DNA of 64,000 bases from Cyanobium sp. AMD-g (GCF_024346395.1 NZ_JAGQCW010000008.1:24389-88388), one strand, 5' to 3'. Counted from the first letter of the stretch, positions 16,926-26,574 are shown. Notes: generated by a model not told the origin, from the sequence alone. Made by a program: numbers and translations.

Positions 16926-18346
16926 TCGCCGCACTGGTGCCGGGGGTGGTGGAAGGCGTCGAATGGCTGGCCCTGGCCCTGGCGGCCCTCATCGTGCTGC
17001 TGCTGATCGGCAGCAGCGTCGGCGGGCTGCTGGGCATGAAGCGCTGGGGACTGCCGGAGGCCCTGCTGGCGGGCGGTCTGGGGCTGGTGGTGGCCCCGGC
17101 CGGGCTGCTGCCCCTGCTGCCCCAGCGGGTGATCGACCTCTGGGACCAGTTGCCCCTGCCCCTGCTGACGCTGGTGTTCGCCACCCTGCTGCTGGGCAAG
17201 CCGCTGCCGAAGCTGGGGGGCCTGTGGCGCCCGCTTTCGGCCCAGGTGCTGCTGGCGCTCACCCTGGCCTTCGGCCAGTTCCTGGTGGCGGGACTGGCGG
17301 TCCTGCTGGTGCTGCAGCCCTGGCTGGGCGTGAGCCCGGTGATGGCCTGCCTGATCGAGGTGGCCTACGAGGGCGGCCACGGCTCGGCCGCCGCCATGGG
17401 GCCCACCTACGAGCGGCTCGGGTTGGAGGGCGCCCAGGCCCTGGGGCTGGCGATGGCCACCGTGGGGTTGCTGGTGTCCACGGTGGTGGGCGGGCTGCTG
17501 GTGGTGCTGGGGAGGGCCAGGGGCTGGCTGAAGTTCCCCGACGCGCTGCCGATCGAGGAGGCGGTGGCGCTCCTGGAGCAGGGGACCACGCCCCTGCAGG
17601 AGGTGCCGATGGATCTGCCCCTGGAGGCGGGCACCGTGGAGGTGCCGGCCCTCTGGCGGCAGAGCGCCGACTGGGCCGTGAACCTGGGGCTGGCGGGGGT
17701 GGCGGTGCTGTTCGGCTGCGGAGCGCTGGCGGCGCTGCGCTTCGTGGCCGACGCCAGCGGCGGGGTGTTCGCCCTGGTGATCGACGCCCTGCCCGTGTTC
17801 CCCCTGGCCCTGGTGGGGTCGCTGCTGGTGCGCCTGATCCTGGAGAAGAGCGGCCAGACCCAGTGGGTCTCGACCGCCATCCAGGGCCAGACCGGCACCA
17901 TCTCGGCCGACCTGTTGATCACCGCCGCCACCGCCTGCCTGGACCTGAGCCTGCTGGCCCACGACTGGATCCCCCTGACGGTGCTGGCCCTGGCGGGTCT
18001 GCTGTGGAACCTGGGGGTGATCCTGCTGCTGGCCCCGCGGATCCTGCCGCCCGACTGGTTCGAGCGGGCGATCATCGAATTCGGCCAGGCCACGGGGGTG
18101 GCCGCCAGCGGGCTGCTGCTGCTTCGCATGGCCGACCCGGGCGACCGCAGCCAGGCGGTGACGGCCTTTTCCATCAAGCAACTGCTGCTCCAGCCCCTGC
18201 TGGCGGGGGGCGTGATCACCGTGGTGGCGCCCCTGGTGGTGGACGGCTTGGGCCTGCCGGCCTGGACCGGCCTGTGCCTGGGCCTGGTGGTGCTGTGGAG
18301 TGGGCTGGGGCTGTGGCTGGCGGCGCGGGCGAAGGGAGCGACCTGA
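16922..18346 (+). CDS. gltS: Sodium/glutamate symporter family protein (GltS type)
   Basis: 474 residues with about 12 hydrophobic segments. The family motif AYEGGHGSAAAMGP (about 145-158) and its pseudo-repeat in the second half (GQTGTISADLL, about 322) mark the GltS/ESS fold, in which two inverted halves carry Na+ and glutamate inward across the plasma membrane. It is longer than E. coli GltS (about 400) because of an insertion around 200-245. The GTG start overlaps the S9 peptidase stop, suggesting the peptidase releases amino acids and the carrier moves them, though that link is inference. Substrate could be another dicarboxylate. Confidence 0.88.
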   Translation: MIAALVPGVVEGVEWLALALAALIVLLLIGSSVGGLLGMKRWGLPEALLAGGLGLVVAPAGLLPLLPQRVIDLWDQLPLPLLTLVFATLLLGKPLPKLGGLWRPLSAQVLLALTLAFGQFLVAGLAVLLVLQPWLGVSPVMACLIEVAYEGGHGSAAAMGPTYERLGLEGAQALGLAMATVGLLVSTVVGGLLVVLGRARGWLKFPDALPIEEAVALLEQGTTPLQEVPMDLPLEAGTVEVPALWRQSADWAVNLGLAGVAVLFGCGALAALRFVADASGGVFALVIDALPVFPLALVGSLLVRLILEKSGQTQWVSTAIQGQTGTISADLLITAATACLDLSLLAHDWIPLTVLALAGLLWNLGVILLLAPRILPPDWFERAIIEFGQATGVAASGLLLLRMADPGDRSQAVTAFSIKQLLLQPLLAGGVITVVAPLVVDGLGLPAWTGLCLGLVVLWSGLGLWLAARAKGAT

Positions 18347-18422
18347 GCATCGAGGTGCTGCCATCCCTCAATCACTGAGATGATTCGCTGCGGATCTCCA
18401 CCTTGAGCAGCCCAAAGCAAAG

Positions 18423-20510
18423 ATGTTGCGTTCACCGTCCTACCGCTCGGAGATCGACGGTCTGCGCGCCCTCGCCGTCATCGCGGTGATCATCAATCAC
18501 TTCAATGGCAGCTTGATGCCAAGCGGCTATCTAGGTGTCGATATCTTTTTTGTCATTTCCGGCTATGTCATCACCGCCTCGTTAAACAACCGCACCAGCA
18601 CGGGGCTGGCAGAACTCGTCAGGGATTTTTACAGTCGCCGTATCAAACGGCTGATTCCCGTACTGGTGGTGTTCGTTCTGGTCACCAGCCTTGTCGTCTG
18701 CCTGTTCGATCCCTATCCAGCCCTGTCTCTGAACACGGGCATCGCCTCATTGTTCGGCCTTTCCAATCTCTATCTGTGGCTTCAGGCCACCGACTACTTT
18801 GGGGCGGCCACCCAGCTCAATGCCTTTACCCATACCTGGTCACTGGGCGTCGAAGAACAGTTTTATCTGATCTTCCCTGGGATCGGCTGGCTGACTGGCT
18901 GGGCCAGGAAATCACCCTCTGGCCGCAGGAATCTGATCGTAGGGATGGCTGTTCTCAGTGCCCTTTCGCTGGTTTCCTTCATCGTGCTCTACACGCGGCA
19001 ACAGGCTGCGGCTTACTTCTTGATGCCGCCACGATTCTGGGAAATCGGCGCCGGATGCCTGATTTTTCTGTGCCAGTCGCCGCTTGGGACAGCGCATCCA
19101 ACGCCTCGAATGGCACCGATCCTGGTCACCGCGGCTCTGATCGGAACCCTGTTCCTGCCGTTGGCCAACGGACGGGCGGCGACGATCCTGATGGTGCTGC
19201 TGACGTCGGCCTGGATCATGCAGTTGCGTACGGATTCATCCATCAGACGGGTCTTCTCCCAGCCAACGCTGGTCTGGATCGGGCTGATTTCCTACTCTCT
19301 CTATCTGTGGCACTGGGCCGTGCTGGTGATCAGTCGCCAGACGATCGGCATTCATTGGTGGTCGTTCCCTTTCCAGGCCGGGATCATGGTGCTGCTGGCG
19401 GCAGCGTCCTATCGCTGGGTGGAGACACCCTTCCGGCGCAAGGCCTGGTCCAGAACGGAACAACGCACCGTCCCCTATGGCCTCAGCGCTGTCCTCGGGG
19501 CAGCGCTTCTGTTGATGCCGCTGAATCGATGGCAATGGAGTCGATTTCTGTTCACAGGCACCAAGGATGCCGGGGAGGATCGCATCGCGCGCCATCTCAA
19601 GCCGGCACTCACACCACTCACGGCCGCCGAAAAACAACGCCAAGGCAACTGCACATTTTCCACCCAACTCCTTTCCAAGCAGACATTGCTCGACACCTAC
19701 AGGAGGTTGTGCCTGGCCAACACGGGCCAACCCGGTCCGCTGATCGCTTTGGTTGGCGACAGCCATGCCGAAGCCGCTTTTCCCATGGCCGACGCCCTCG
19801 CCAAGGAAGGCCGCCGTGTCTTCTTCATGGCGCGGCTGGGTTGTGTCTTCCCAGGCCAGGGCGAGGCGAATCAAGGCTGCTACGGACAGACGAAGGCAAC
19901 TGCCGCCTTCCTGATCGATAACATTCGCAAGCATGGCGGCGGCGTTGTGATCGTCGACTCCTTCCTGCAGGGGCACTTCGGATACGAGGGCCACATGCGC
20001 CATCAGTTCCAGGCCCACCCCTCAGGGGATCGCCGGAGCGTGGAAAGGAATCTCGCCGATTACGAAAAAGCCCTGGACCAACTGGCCGCCAGCCTCAGGA
20101 CGGTGAATGGCAAGCTTGTGATCATCGGCCCAAAACCGGACCATGAATACTATGCCGCCAGACGCGAAGCCGTCTCTGCACGATGCAACCGCCAGTGGTT
20201 CGCACCCTTTGAAGGCACGCAATGCCGGGGTGACCAATTCGGCACGGAAAAAAGCGCCATCTTGGAGCGAACAGGATCAATTGCCGATGCCCTGAAGTCT
20301 GTCAGCAGCCGTCAAGACAACGTCTACGTCTATGATCCGCTGCCCTGGTTATGCCGGGATGGCAAGACCTGTCAGGTCTTTCTTGGTGATCAATCGCTCT
20401 ATCTGGACTCGAATCACTTCAGCAAGCTGGGGGCACTACACCTGCTGGTGGATCTACGGCGGTTCCTGCAGGCCAAGGGGCTGCTTCCAGCCACGCCAGC
20501 GCGACCATGA
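18423..20510 (+). CDS. OafA/YrhL-type O-acyltransferase with C-terminal SGNH domain
   Basis: 695 residues. The N-terminal ~375 form an acyltransferase-3 membrane domain with about 10 helices and the family start YRSEIDGLRALAVIAVI, an early INHF histidine and GVDIFFVISGYVI. The C-terminal part (about 435-690) is an SGNH hydrolase-like domain with GDSHAEAAFP (Ser, about 445) and the DSNHFS Asp/His block (about 662). Such fusions add acetyl groups to lipopolysaccharide or exopolysaccharide. The gene has visibly lower GC and more A/T-ending codons than its neighbours, so recent transfer is likely. Tandem hairpin repeats follow its stop. Confidence 0.9.
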   Translation: MLRSPSYRSEIDGLRALAVIAVIINHFNGSLMPSGYLGVDIFFVISGYVITASLNNRTSTGLAELVRDFYSRRIKRLIPVLVVFVLVTSLVVCLFDPYPALSLNTGIASLFGLSNLYLWLQATDYFGAATQLNAFTHTWSLGVEEQFYLIFPGIGWLTGWARKSPSGRRNLIVGMAVLSALSLVSFIVLYTRQQAAAYFLMPPRFWEIGAGCLIFLCQSPLGTAHPTPRMAPILVTAALIGTLFLPLANGRAATILMVLLTSAWIMQLRTDSSIRRVFSQPTLVWIGLISYSLYLWHWAVLVISRQTIGIHWWSFPFQAGIMVLLAAASYRWVETPFRRKAWSRTEQRTVPYGLSAVLGAALLLMPLNRWQWSRFLFTGTKDAGEDRIARHLKPALTPLTAAEKQRQGNCTFSTQLLSKQTLLDTYRRLCLANTGQPGPLIALVGDSHAEAAFPMADALAKEGRRVFFMARLGCVFPGQGEANQGCYGQTKATAAFLIDNIRKHGGGVVIVDSFLQGHFGYEGHMRHQFQAHPSGDRRSVERNLADYEKALDQLAASLRTVNGKLVIIGPKPDHEYYAARREAVSARCNRQWFAPFEGTQCRGDQFGTEKSAILERTGSIADALKSVSSRQDNVYVYDPLPWLCRDGKTCQVFLGDQSLYLDSNHFSKLGALHLLVDLRRFLQAKGLLPATPARP

Positions 20511-20560
20511 AGCCCAGGGGGGTAGCAAGCCCGCCCCCACCCGAAAGGCGCGCTCAACGC

Positions 20561-20640
20561 ACCGTCGCGCCGTAAGGCGCGCTCATCTGACCGTCGCGCC
20601 GTAAGGCGCGCTCATCTGACCGTCGCGCCGTAAGGCGCGC
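20561..20640. repeat. Tandem 29-bp repeat of GC-rich hairpins (about 2.8 copies)
   Basis: Units start at 20561, 20590 and 20619. Each contains the perfect inverted repeat CGCGCC-GTAA-GGCGCG and is joined by the linker CTCATCTGAC. A partial, diverged copy (AAAGGCGCGCTCAACG) precedes the first unit. The array fills the gap between two convergent genes and ends exactly at the aldolase-dehydrogenase stop codon. There is no T-run, so these are not classic rho-independent terminators, but stacked hairpins could still stop convergent transcription or protect mRNA ends. Confidence 0.85.
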
Positions 20641-22725
20641 TTAGCGAACCATCGCTGCCACGTTGCCGCCATCGACGGTGAGCACGGCGCCGGTGGTGCG
20701 CTCCATCCGGGCCAGGGCCACAAAGGCGTCGGCCACATCGCTGGCGCGCACCTCGGCCCCCAGCAGGTTGCCGGCCATGTAGAGCTCCTCGCTGAGGCCG
20801 CGGGCGGCGGAGCGCTCCTTGATCATGGTGTCGTCGAGCAGGCCGGAGCGGATGCGGTCGGCGTTGATCGCATTGACCCGCACCCCCGCTTCGCCTTCCT
20901 CCAGGGCGTACTGACGGACCAGGGCCAGCAGGGCCGCCTTGCTGATGCCGTAGGCGCCGAAGTTGGGCCCCGGGTTGAGGGCCTGCTTGCTGACGTTGAA
21001 CAGCAGCTGGCCGCCCAGGCCCTGGGCGCGGAACACCGCCAGGGCCGCCTGGGCGACGCTCTGGTGGGCGAAGAAGTTGAGCTCGAAGCTGGCCCGCAGG
21101 TCGGCGTCGGCCAGGGTGGCCATCGGGCCGGTCCAGGCGGCGCCGGCATTGCTCACGACGATGTCGAGCCCGCCGAAGTGGGCCGCCACCGCCGCAATGG
21201 CGGCCCGCACCGCCACCGGATCGGTGACGTCACAGGCCGCGGCGAGGGCCCGCTTGCCGCAGGAGGCCGCCACCGCTTCGGCGGCCTCCTGCTCCAGATC
21301 GAGCACGGCCACGTCAGCCCCGGCGGCGGCGAAGGCCCGGGCGGTGGCCGCGCCGATGGCCCCGGCCGCTCCGGTGACCAGCACCACCTGGCGGGACAGG
21401 GGCTTCTCGGCCGCCTTGCCGAGCTTGGCCTGCTCCAGGCTCCAGTACTCCATGGCAAAGGTGTCGGCCTCGCCCACCGGTGCGAAGCGGCCGATGGCTT
21501 CGGCCGCCAGCAGGGTCTGGGCCCAGGCCTCGGCGATGTCGGCCACGGTGGCCGCCTCGACGGCCGACTTGCCGATGCCCACCAGCCCCAGGCCCGGGAT
21601 CGCCGCCACCCGCGGCAGGGGATCGAGCGCCTTTTTGACGCCACCGGCGGCGGCGTTCTGGCGCTGGAAGTAGGCGCGATACTCGGCCCCGTAGGACTCC
21701 AGGGCCTGCTCGACGGAGCGGCCCCAGGCGGCCAGGGCGTGGCCGTCGCCGCCGGTCGGCAGGGGCGGCAGCACCAGGGGCCGGGCCTTGGTGCGGATCA
21801 CGTGGTCGGGGGTGGCGACGCCGCGGCCGGCCCAGTCGCCCAATCGGGCGTCGTCGCTGATGGCTCGGGCCAGGGGGGTGTCGCGCAGCGCCAGGATCCA
21901 GTGGGGACGGACGCCGGCGGCCACGGCGGCCCGGCCCAGGGCGCCCCGCAGCACCGGCAGCACCGCCGCCGCGGCAGCGGGGCGCTCCGGCACGGCCACC
22001 GCATGGAGCGAGCGTTCGCCCCGGGCCAGGCGCTCCTCGGCCCGCCGCACCAGGTCGATCATCCGGTCGTAGCTCTGCTCGGCCGTGGTGCCGAAGGAGA
22101 ACAGGCCGTGCTGCAGCAGCACCATGCCCTCGGGCTCGGTGCCGCCGGCTGCCGCGGCCTCCCAGGCCAGGGCCGCCGCCTTGGCCAGGGCGAAACCGGG
22201 CATCACGTAGGGCACCAGGGCCACCCGATCGCCGTAGACCTCCCGGCACACCTCGGCCGCATCGGGCTGGTCGGCCAGGGCCAGCAGGGCGATCGAGTGG
22301 GTGTGATCCACAAACGTGTGGGGCAGGAAGGCGTGCAGCAGAGCCTCCACCGAGGGGTTGGGGGCGGCCGGATCGATCAGGTTCTGGCGCTGGGCCGCCA
22401 CCATCGCCTCATCGCTGAGGGACTCGAGGACCCGCAGGGCCTGCAGGGGCTCCAGCCGCACCGCCGGATGGCCCGGCGGCTCGATCGTGCCCAGGTCCCA
22501 GCCCGATCCCTTGACGCACAGCACCCGGATCGGCTCGCCCAGCAGACCGTGCACGGTGGTTTTCACCGAGGTGTTGCCGCCGCCGTGCAGCACCAGCTCG
22601 GGGTCGGCCCCCAGCAGCCGGGCCGAGTAGGTGCGCAGGGCCAGGTCTTCGTTCACCCCCTGGTCGCCGTAGCGGGCGATCGCCTCGCGGGCGGCGTCAT
22701 CCGACCAGCGATGTTGCACGGCCAT
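20641..22725 (-). CDS. Bifunctional class II aldolase / short-chain dehydrogenase
   Basis: 694 residues from ATG 22725 (MAVQHRWSDDAA). The N-terminal half is a class II aldolase/adducin domain with LVLHGGGNTSVK (about 45-56) and a metal-binding HTHSIALLAL (about 142). The C-terminal ~250 residues are a short-chain dehydrogenase: nucleotide loop TGAAGAIG (about 452), NAG motif, and catalytic YGISKAA (about 591). The fusion matches the family annotated as rhamnulose-1-phosphate aldolase/lactaldehyde dehydrogenase-like; it would cleave a sugar phosphate and then oxidise or reduce the aldehyde product. No kinase or isomerase lies beside it, so the substrate is uncertain. It stands alone on the minus strand, divergent from a secreted protein gene. 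Confidence 0.88.
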   Translation of the reverse strand: MAVQHRWSDDAAREAIARYGDQGVNEDLALRTYSARLLGADPELVLHGGGNTSVKTTVHGLLGEPIRVLCVKGSGWDLGTIEPPGHPAVRLEPLQALRVLESLSDEAMVAAQRQNLIDPAAPNPSVEALLHAFLPHTFVDHTHSIALLALADQPDAAEVCREVYGDRVALVPYVMPGFALAKAAALAWEAAAAGGTEPEGMVLLQHGLFSFGTTAEQSYDRMIDLVRRAEERLARGERSLHAVAVPERPAAAAAVLPVLRGALGRAAVAAGVRPHWILALRDTPLARAISDDARLGDWAGRGVATPDHVIRTKARPLVLPPLPTGGDGHALAAWGRSVEQALESYGAEYRAYFQRQNAAAGGVKKALDPLPRVAAIPGLGLVGIGKSAVEAATVADIAEAWAQTLLAAEAIGRFAPVGEADTFAMEYWSLEQAKLGKAAEKPLSRQVVLVTGAAGAIGAATARAFAAAGADVAVLDLEQEAAEAVAASCGKRALAAACDVTDPVAVRAAIAAVAAHFGGLDIVVSNAGAAWTGPMATLADADLRASFELNFFAHQSVAQAALAVFRAQGLGGQLLFNVSKQALNPGPNFGAYGISKAALLALVRQYALEEGEAGVRVNAINADRIRSGLLDDTMIKERSAARGLSEELYMAGNLLGAEVRASDVADAFVALARMERTTGAVLTVDGGNVAAMVR

Positions 22726-22783
22726 GGGGCGAAACGGTGACTCTGGGGGGAGACTACGGGGAGCGATCCTCCAGGGGCTGCCC

Positions 22784-23224
22784 GTGTCCATCCGCTGCCG
22801 CCGCCAGGACTGGAAGCCGTGGGCCGGCGGCGTGTTGCTGCCCCTGCTCCTGGCCATTGGGATCGGGGTGGCGGCCCCCGCCCAAGCCCAGGCGATCCCG
22901 CCCCAGATCCCCCGCGACGGCTGGAAGGACTGCGAATACAACGACAAGCCCCTGGCCTGCGTGGATGAGCAGCTCCCCGGCGGCCTGAAGATCCGCTGGA
23001 AGGACGGCCAGTCGATGACCTACCGGGCGGTGTCCGGCAAGGGCAAGGACGCCATCGGCAGCGACCTGCTGCGCGACCGGCTGGGGGGACTCTGGCGCCG
23101 GGAGCTCTACGTCCAGGGCAACATCACCCTCACCAACGAGGCCAACGGCAACCGGATCTTCGTGCCGCTGCGCTTCCCCTGCAAACCGCCCCTGAAGGGG
23201 GAGGTGGGCTACTGCCGCTACTGA
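22784..23224 (+). CDS. Secreted protein of unknown function with four cysteines
   Basis: About 146 residues from GTG 22784 (MSIRCRRQDWKPW); the frame is open from 22724, which overlaps the divergent gene's start. A signal peptide (about 15-36, core VLLPLLLAIGIGVAAP, cut near AQAQA) precedes a mature domain with four cysteines: two early (DCEYN, LACVDE) and two late (FPCKPP, YCRY), spaced as for disulfides. Phrases such as GLKIRWKDGQSMTY and LYVQGNITLTN suggest a small beta-rich fold. No known family recognised. The next gene starts 11 nt later, so it is probably co-transcribed. Confidence 0.7.
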   Translation: MSIRCRRQDWKPWAGGVLLPLLLAIGIGVAAPAQAQAIPPQIPRDGWKDCEYNDKPLACVDEQLPGGLKIRWKDGQSMTYRAVSGKGKDAIGSDLLRDRLGGLWRRELYVQGNITLTNEANGNRIFVPLRFPCKPPLKGEVGYCRY

Positions 23225-23235
23225 CCCCGCCCGCC

Positions 23236-24228
23236 ATGCGAGCGATCCTCGCCACCCCGGCCCTGGTCGACACGGAGCTGCCGGAGCCCGTCCACGGCCC
23301 CCACGACCTGCTGGTGCGGATCGAGGCGGTGGCGGTGAACCCGATCGACACCAAGCTGCGGGCCGCCGTGCGCGAAGGGGATCCACCCCGGCAGCTGGGC
23401 TGGGACGCCGCCGGGGTGGTGGCGGCGACCGGGGAGCGGGTGAGCCGCTTCCGGGTGGGGGATGCGGTGATGTTCGCCGGCGATGCGGGACGGGCCGGCT
23501 GCAACGCCGAGGCCGTGCTGGTGGACGGGCGGCTGGTGGGCCGCAGACCGCCCCGGCTCTCCTGGGCCGAGGCCGCCGCCGTGCCGCTGACGGGCCTGAC
23601 GGCCTGGGAGGCCCTGTTCGAGCGGCTCGGGCTGGATCCAACCGGTGGCACTGGGCGGGGCCGCAGTCTGCTGATCCTCGGCGGCGCGGGCGGGGTGGGC
23701 TCGATCGCCATCCAGCTGGCCCGCCGGGCCGGGGCGGTGGTGATCGCCAGCGCCTCGCGCCCCAAAAGCGCCGCCTGGGTGCGGGAGCTGGGGGCCGACC
23801 ACGTCGTCGACCACCACCAACCCCTGGCGCCCCAGCTGGCCGCCCTGGGCTTCGAGACGGTGGATCGGATCGCCAACTTCAGCGACACCGACGCCTACTG
23901 GGAGGTGATGGCCGAGCTCATCGCCCCGCTGGGCTCGATCGTGGCGATCGTGGGCAACCGCCGCCCGCTCGACCTCAACCGGCTCAAGGCCAAGAGCGTG
24001 ACCTTCGCCTGGGAGTTCATGTTCACGCGCTCCCAGTTCCAGACCGCCGACATGGGCCTGCAGGGGGAGATCCTCGACCGGCTCGCCCAGCTCTTCGAGG
24101 CCGGCGAGCTGCGCCCGACCCTGGGCCGCACCCTCAGCCCCATCAACGCCGCCAACCTGGAGATCGCCCACGCCCAGCTGGCCTCCGGCAGCACGGTCGG
24201 CAAGATCGCCCTGGTGGGCTGGGGCTGA
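23236..24228 (+). CDS. Zinc-type alcohol dehydrogenase / quinone oxidoreductase-like protein
   Basis: 330 residues of the medium-chain dehydrogenase family. The GroES-like N-terminal domain has VNPIDTKLR and GWDAAGVV; the Rossmann domain has ILGGAGGVGSIAIQLA (about 145-160), which binds NADPH. The residues that bind catalytic zinc in true alcohol dehydrogenases are absent, as in the zeta-crystallin/ZADH1 branch that reduces quinones or alpha,beta-unsaturated carbonyls. Cytosolic. It starts 11 nt after the secreted protein and is convergent with a methyltransferase. Exact substrate unknown. Confidence 0.9.
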   Translation: MRAILATPALVDTELPEPVHGPHDLLVRIEAVAVNPIDTKLRAAVREGDPPRQLGWDAAGVVAATGERVSRFRVGDAVMFAGDAGRAGCNAEAVLVDGRLVGRRPPRLSWAEAAAVPLTGLTAWEALFERLGLDPTGGTGRGRSLLILGGAGGVGSIAIQLARRAGAVVIASASRPKSAAWVRELGADHVVDHHQPLAPQLAALGFETVDRIANFSDTDAYWEVMAELIAPLGSIVAIVGNRRPLDLNRLKAKSVTFAWEFMFTRSQFQTADMGLQGEILDRLAQLFEAGELRPTLGRTLSPINAANLEIAHAQLASGSTVGKIALVGWG

Positions 24229-24237
24229 GGCCAGCCC

Positions 24238-25215
24238 TCAGCGCACGGCCACCAGCACCCGGTGGCGCGGGTCGCAGGCCTGGCGGCGCACGTCGCGGAA
24301 GCCGGCCTGCTCCAGGGTCCTGGGCAGATCAAGGCTGAAGTAGTCCGCCAGGTAGGGCTCGGTGCTCTTGAGCAGGGTGGCGATCGGCGCCGGCAGCCGA
24401 CGGATCACGGCCGAATCCGGGTCCTGATCCACCAGGGCCACGGCCCCGCCGGGCCGCAGCAGGCGGGCCGCCTCCCGCAGCACCGCCCGGGTGGCCTCCA
24501 TCGGCAACTCATGGCAGACGAACTGGAGGGTGATCAGGTCGACGCTGGCCGCCGGCAAGCCGGTGGCTTCAGCGGCGGCGTGGTGCCAGCGGCGGATCCG
24601 CTCGCCGGGGTCGCGGACCCTGGCCACCGCCAGCATCTGGGGGGAGAGGTCGAGACCTTCGACGGCGACGCCCGTGCCCTCGCGCCGCTCCAGCCAGTCC
24701 TGGAGCGCCAGGGTGCCGACGCCCACCGAGCAGCCGATGTCGAGGGCACTGCGCACCGGGCCGGTGAGGCTGGGCTCGATCGCCGCGAAGATCGCGTCCC
24801 GCAGCCGCCGCTGGGCTTGGTGGGGCTCGAGGGTTTCCCCTGGCCACACCCGCAGGGCCATGGCGTCGGTGGCCTGCTCCGCCTCGCCGGCCGCCTGCCA
24901 GCAGAGGTTGCCCTCCTGGTAGGCGTGGAACCGGGCCCGGTAGTAGGGCGGAGTCTGCGTGGCCGCATCGGTGCTGCTGGCCAGCAGCGGCTCGGCCAGG
25001 CGCACGAGCTCCTCGCGTCGGGCCCGCCAGGCGATGCCACGGCGCTCGGCGGTGCGGATGATCAGCTGACGGGCCTGCAGGAACAGCAGCCTCCGCAGCG
25101 GCTCGACGGCCAGCAGCCGATCAATCAGCCAGCCGAGGGGATGGCGCGAGGCCACCCAGTTGGGGGGCGGGGCGGCGGCGGTCAGGTCCGAAGCGGCGGG
25201 CTGGGCCTGGGCCAT
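24238..25215 (-). CDS. Class I SAM-dependent methyltransferase
   Basis: 325 residues from ATG 25215 (MAQAQPAASD); upstream open frame is not used because it runs into the next gene. An N-terminal helical region of about 150 residues precedes the SAM-binding core: motif I ALDIGCSVGVG (about 157), acidic loop VEGLDLSPQML, motif II region VDLITLQFVCHEL and motif III LLRPGGAVALVD. The HEL phrase and late DYFSLDLPRTLEQAGF are common in small-molecule methyltransferases (UbiE-like). The N-terminal extension makes it longer than a basic methyltransferase, and its substrate cannot be named. Confidence 0.87.
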   Translation of the reverse strand: MAQAQPAASDLTAAAPPPNWVASRHPLGWLIDRLLAVEPLRRLLFLQARQLIIRTAERRGIAWRARREELVRLAEPLLASSTDAATQTPPYYRARFHAYQEGNLCWQAAGEAEQATDAMALRVWPGETLEPHQAQRRLRDAIFAAIEPSLTGPVRSALDIGCSVGVGTLALQDWLERREGTGVAVEGLDLSPQMLAVARVRDPGERIRRWHHAAAEATGLPAASVDLITLQFVCHELPMEATRAVLREAARLLRPGGAVALVDQDPDSAVIRRLPAPIATLLKSTEPYLADYFSLDLPRTLEQAGFRDVRRQACDPRHRVLVAVR

Positions 25216-25279
25216 GGATGGGAGCAAAGGAGGAGGGGTCGCGGGACGGTTCCGCGAGCCCCATTCTCCCCGCCCTGCC

Positions 25280-26533
25280 TCAGAAACCGCCGGGCATGCC
25301 GGGGCCACTCCCTGAGGCCAGGCGCCGGACCACATCCAGCAGGAACCCGTCCTGCCCATGGGCGGCCAGCAGCGACAGCCCCAGCGGCACCCCGGAGACC
25401 TCGGCCATCGGCAGCGACACGTGGGGCAGCCGGCCCAGGCCGGCCACGGACGTCAGCGAGAGGGTGCGGGGGTAGTAGGTGCTGCCGCTGCCGGACCCCT
25501 GGAGCGAACGGGCGGGGTCCGCCTCCGCCAGCCGCGGGGCGAGCGCGGGGGTGGTGGGCAGGCAGAGCAGGTCATGGGGCCCCAGAAAGCGGCGCAGGCG
25601 CCGGTGGATCCGCCCGCGGCGCTCCAGGGCCTGGCCGATGCGCCGGCGATCGAGCTGGAGGGTGAGCGCCAGGCTGGCGGCGGTGGAGGGGCCGAGCACG
25701 GGGCTGGCGGTGTCGATCCAGCCCCCCAGACAGCTGCGGATCTCGGCCCACTGCAGCACGGAGTAGGTGTCACACCAGGCGGAGAAGCTGGCCAGGGCGC
25801 CGTCGCCGGCCAGCTCAGCAAGAGAAATCTCCCGCACCCGGTCACCGAAGCGCTGCCGCAGCCCCTGCAGGGGTTTGCTCAGGGCCTGCGCCACCTCTGG
25901 ATCCGCCAGGGCGAAGGCCTCGCTGACGACATAAAGGGCGCTCGGTTCCATGGGCGGCGCGACGTCATCGGCGAGCAGCACCGTGGCCACCCGGGCCAGC
26001 AGGTCCGCCGTCGGCGCGAACAGACCCACGGTGTCGAAGCTGGGGGCCAGGGGATTCACCCCGGCCACCGAGATGAGGCCATGGGAGGGGCGGAAACCGA
26101 ACAGGCCGCAGTTGCTCGCCGGCACCCGCACCGATCCGCCGGTGTCCGTGCCGAGGGCCACATCCACCAGGCCGCAGGCCACCGCGGACGCCGATCCGCT
26201 CGAGGATCCTCCAGGCACCCGCTCCGGTGCCCGGGGATTCAGGGGTGTGCCCTCGAAGTGGTTCCTGCCGAGCAGGCTGAAGGCCAGCTCATCGGACACG
26301 GTCTTGCCCAGACAGCAAGCGCCGGCCCCCAGCAACTGCTCGACGCAGACGGCGTGGACAGCCGCGGGCGGATGGGTGTCCCGCCAGGTGGGGTTGCCGC
26401 AGCCGGTGGTCCAGCCGGCGACATCGATGACGTCCTTGACGGCGAACGTCAGCCCATCGAGGGGGCCGGAGCCGGTGGGCGGCACCGTGAAGCTGGCCAC
26501 GAAGGCGTTGCTGTCGGTGTGGCTGTCGGTCAC
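25280..26533 (-). CDS. Amidase (amidase-signature family)
   Basis: 417 residues from GTG 26533 (MTDSHTDSNAF). The amidase-signature Ser-cisSer-Lys triad is complete: Lys in FAVKDVID (about 31), GGSSSGSAS (about 110) and GTDTGGSVRVPAS (about 130). It is cytosolic, with no signal peptide, and hydrolyses an amide to acid plus ammonia; close relatives include indoleacetamide hydrolases and AtzF-like enzymes, but the substrate is unknown. It lies 41 nt downstream of the YeeE permease on the same strand, so it may be the last gene of the rhodanese-YeeE operon. Confidence 0.9.
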   Translation of the reverse strand: MTDSHTDSNAFVASFTVPPTGSGPLDGLTFAVKDVIDVAGWTTGCGNPTWRDTHPPAAVHAVCVEQLLGAGACCLGKTVSDELAFSLLGRNHFEGTPLNPRAPERVPGGSSSGSASAVACGLVDVALGTDTGGSVRVPASNCGLFGFRPSHGLISVAGVNPLAPSFDTVGLFAPTADLLARVATVLLADDVAPPMEPSALYVVSEAFALADPEVAQALSKPLQGLRQRFGDRVREISLAELAGDGALASFSAWCDTYSVLQWAEIRSCLGGWIDTASPVLGPSTAASLALTLQLDRRRIGQALERRGRIHRRLRRFLGPHDLLCLPTTPALAPRLAEADPARSLQGSGSGSTYYPRTLSLTSVAGLGRLPHVSLPMAEVSGVPLGLSLLAAHGQDGFLLDVVRRLASGSGPGMPGGF

Positions 26534-26574
26534 AGCGTGGTGCGGTGGGGCGCCCGCCGGAGCGGGGCGGCGAC

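Noticed and set aside
20520..20640. CRISPR array
   Set aside because: The repeats are contiguous with no unique spacers, and no cas genes are near; they are tandem hairpins.
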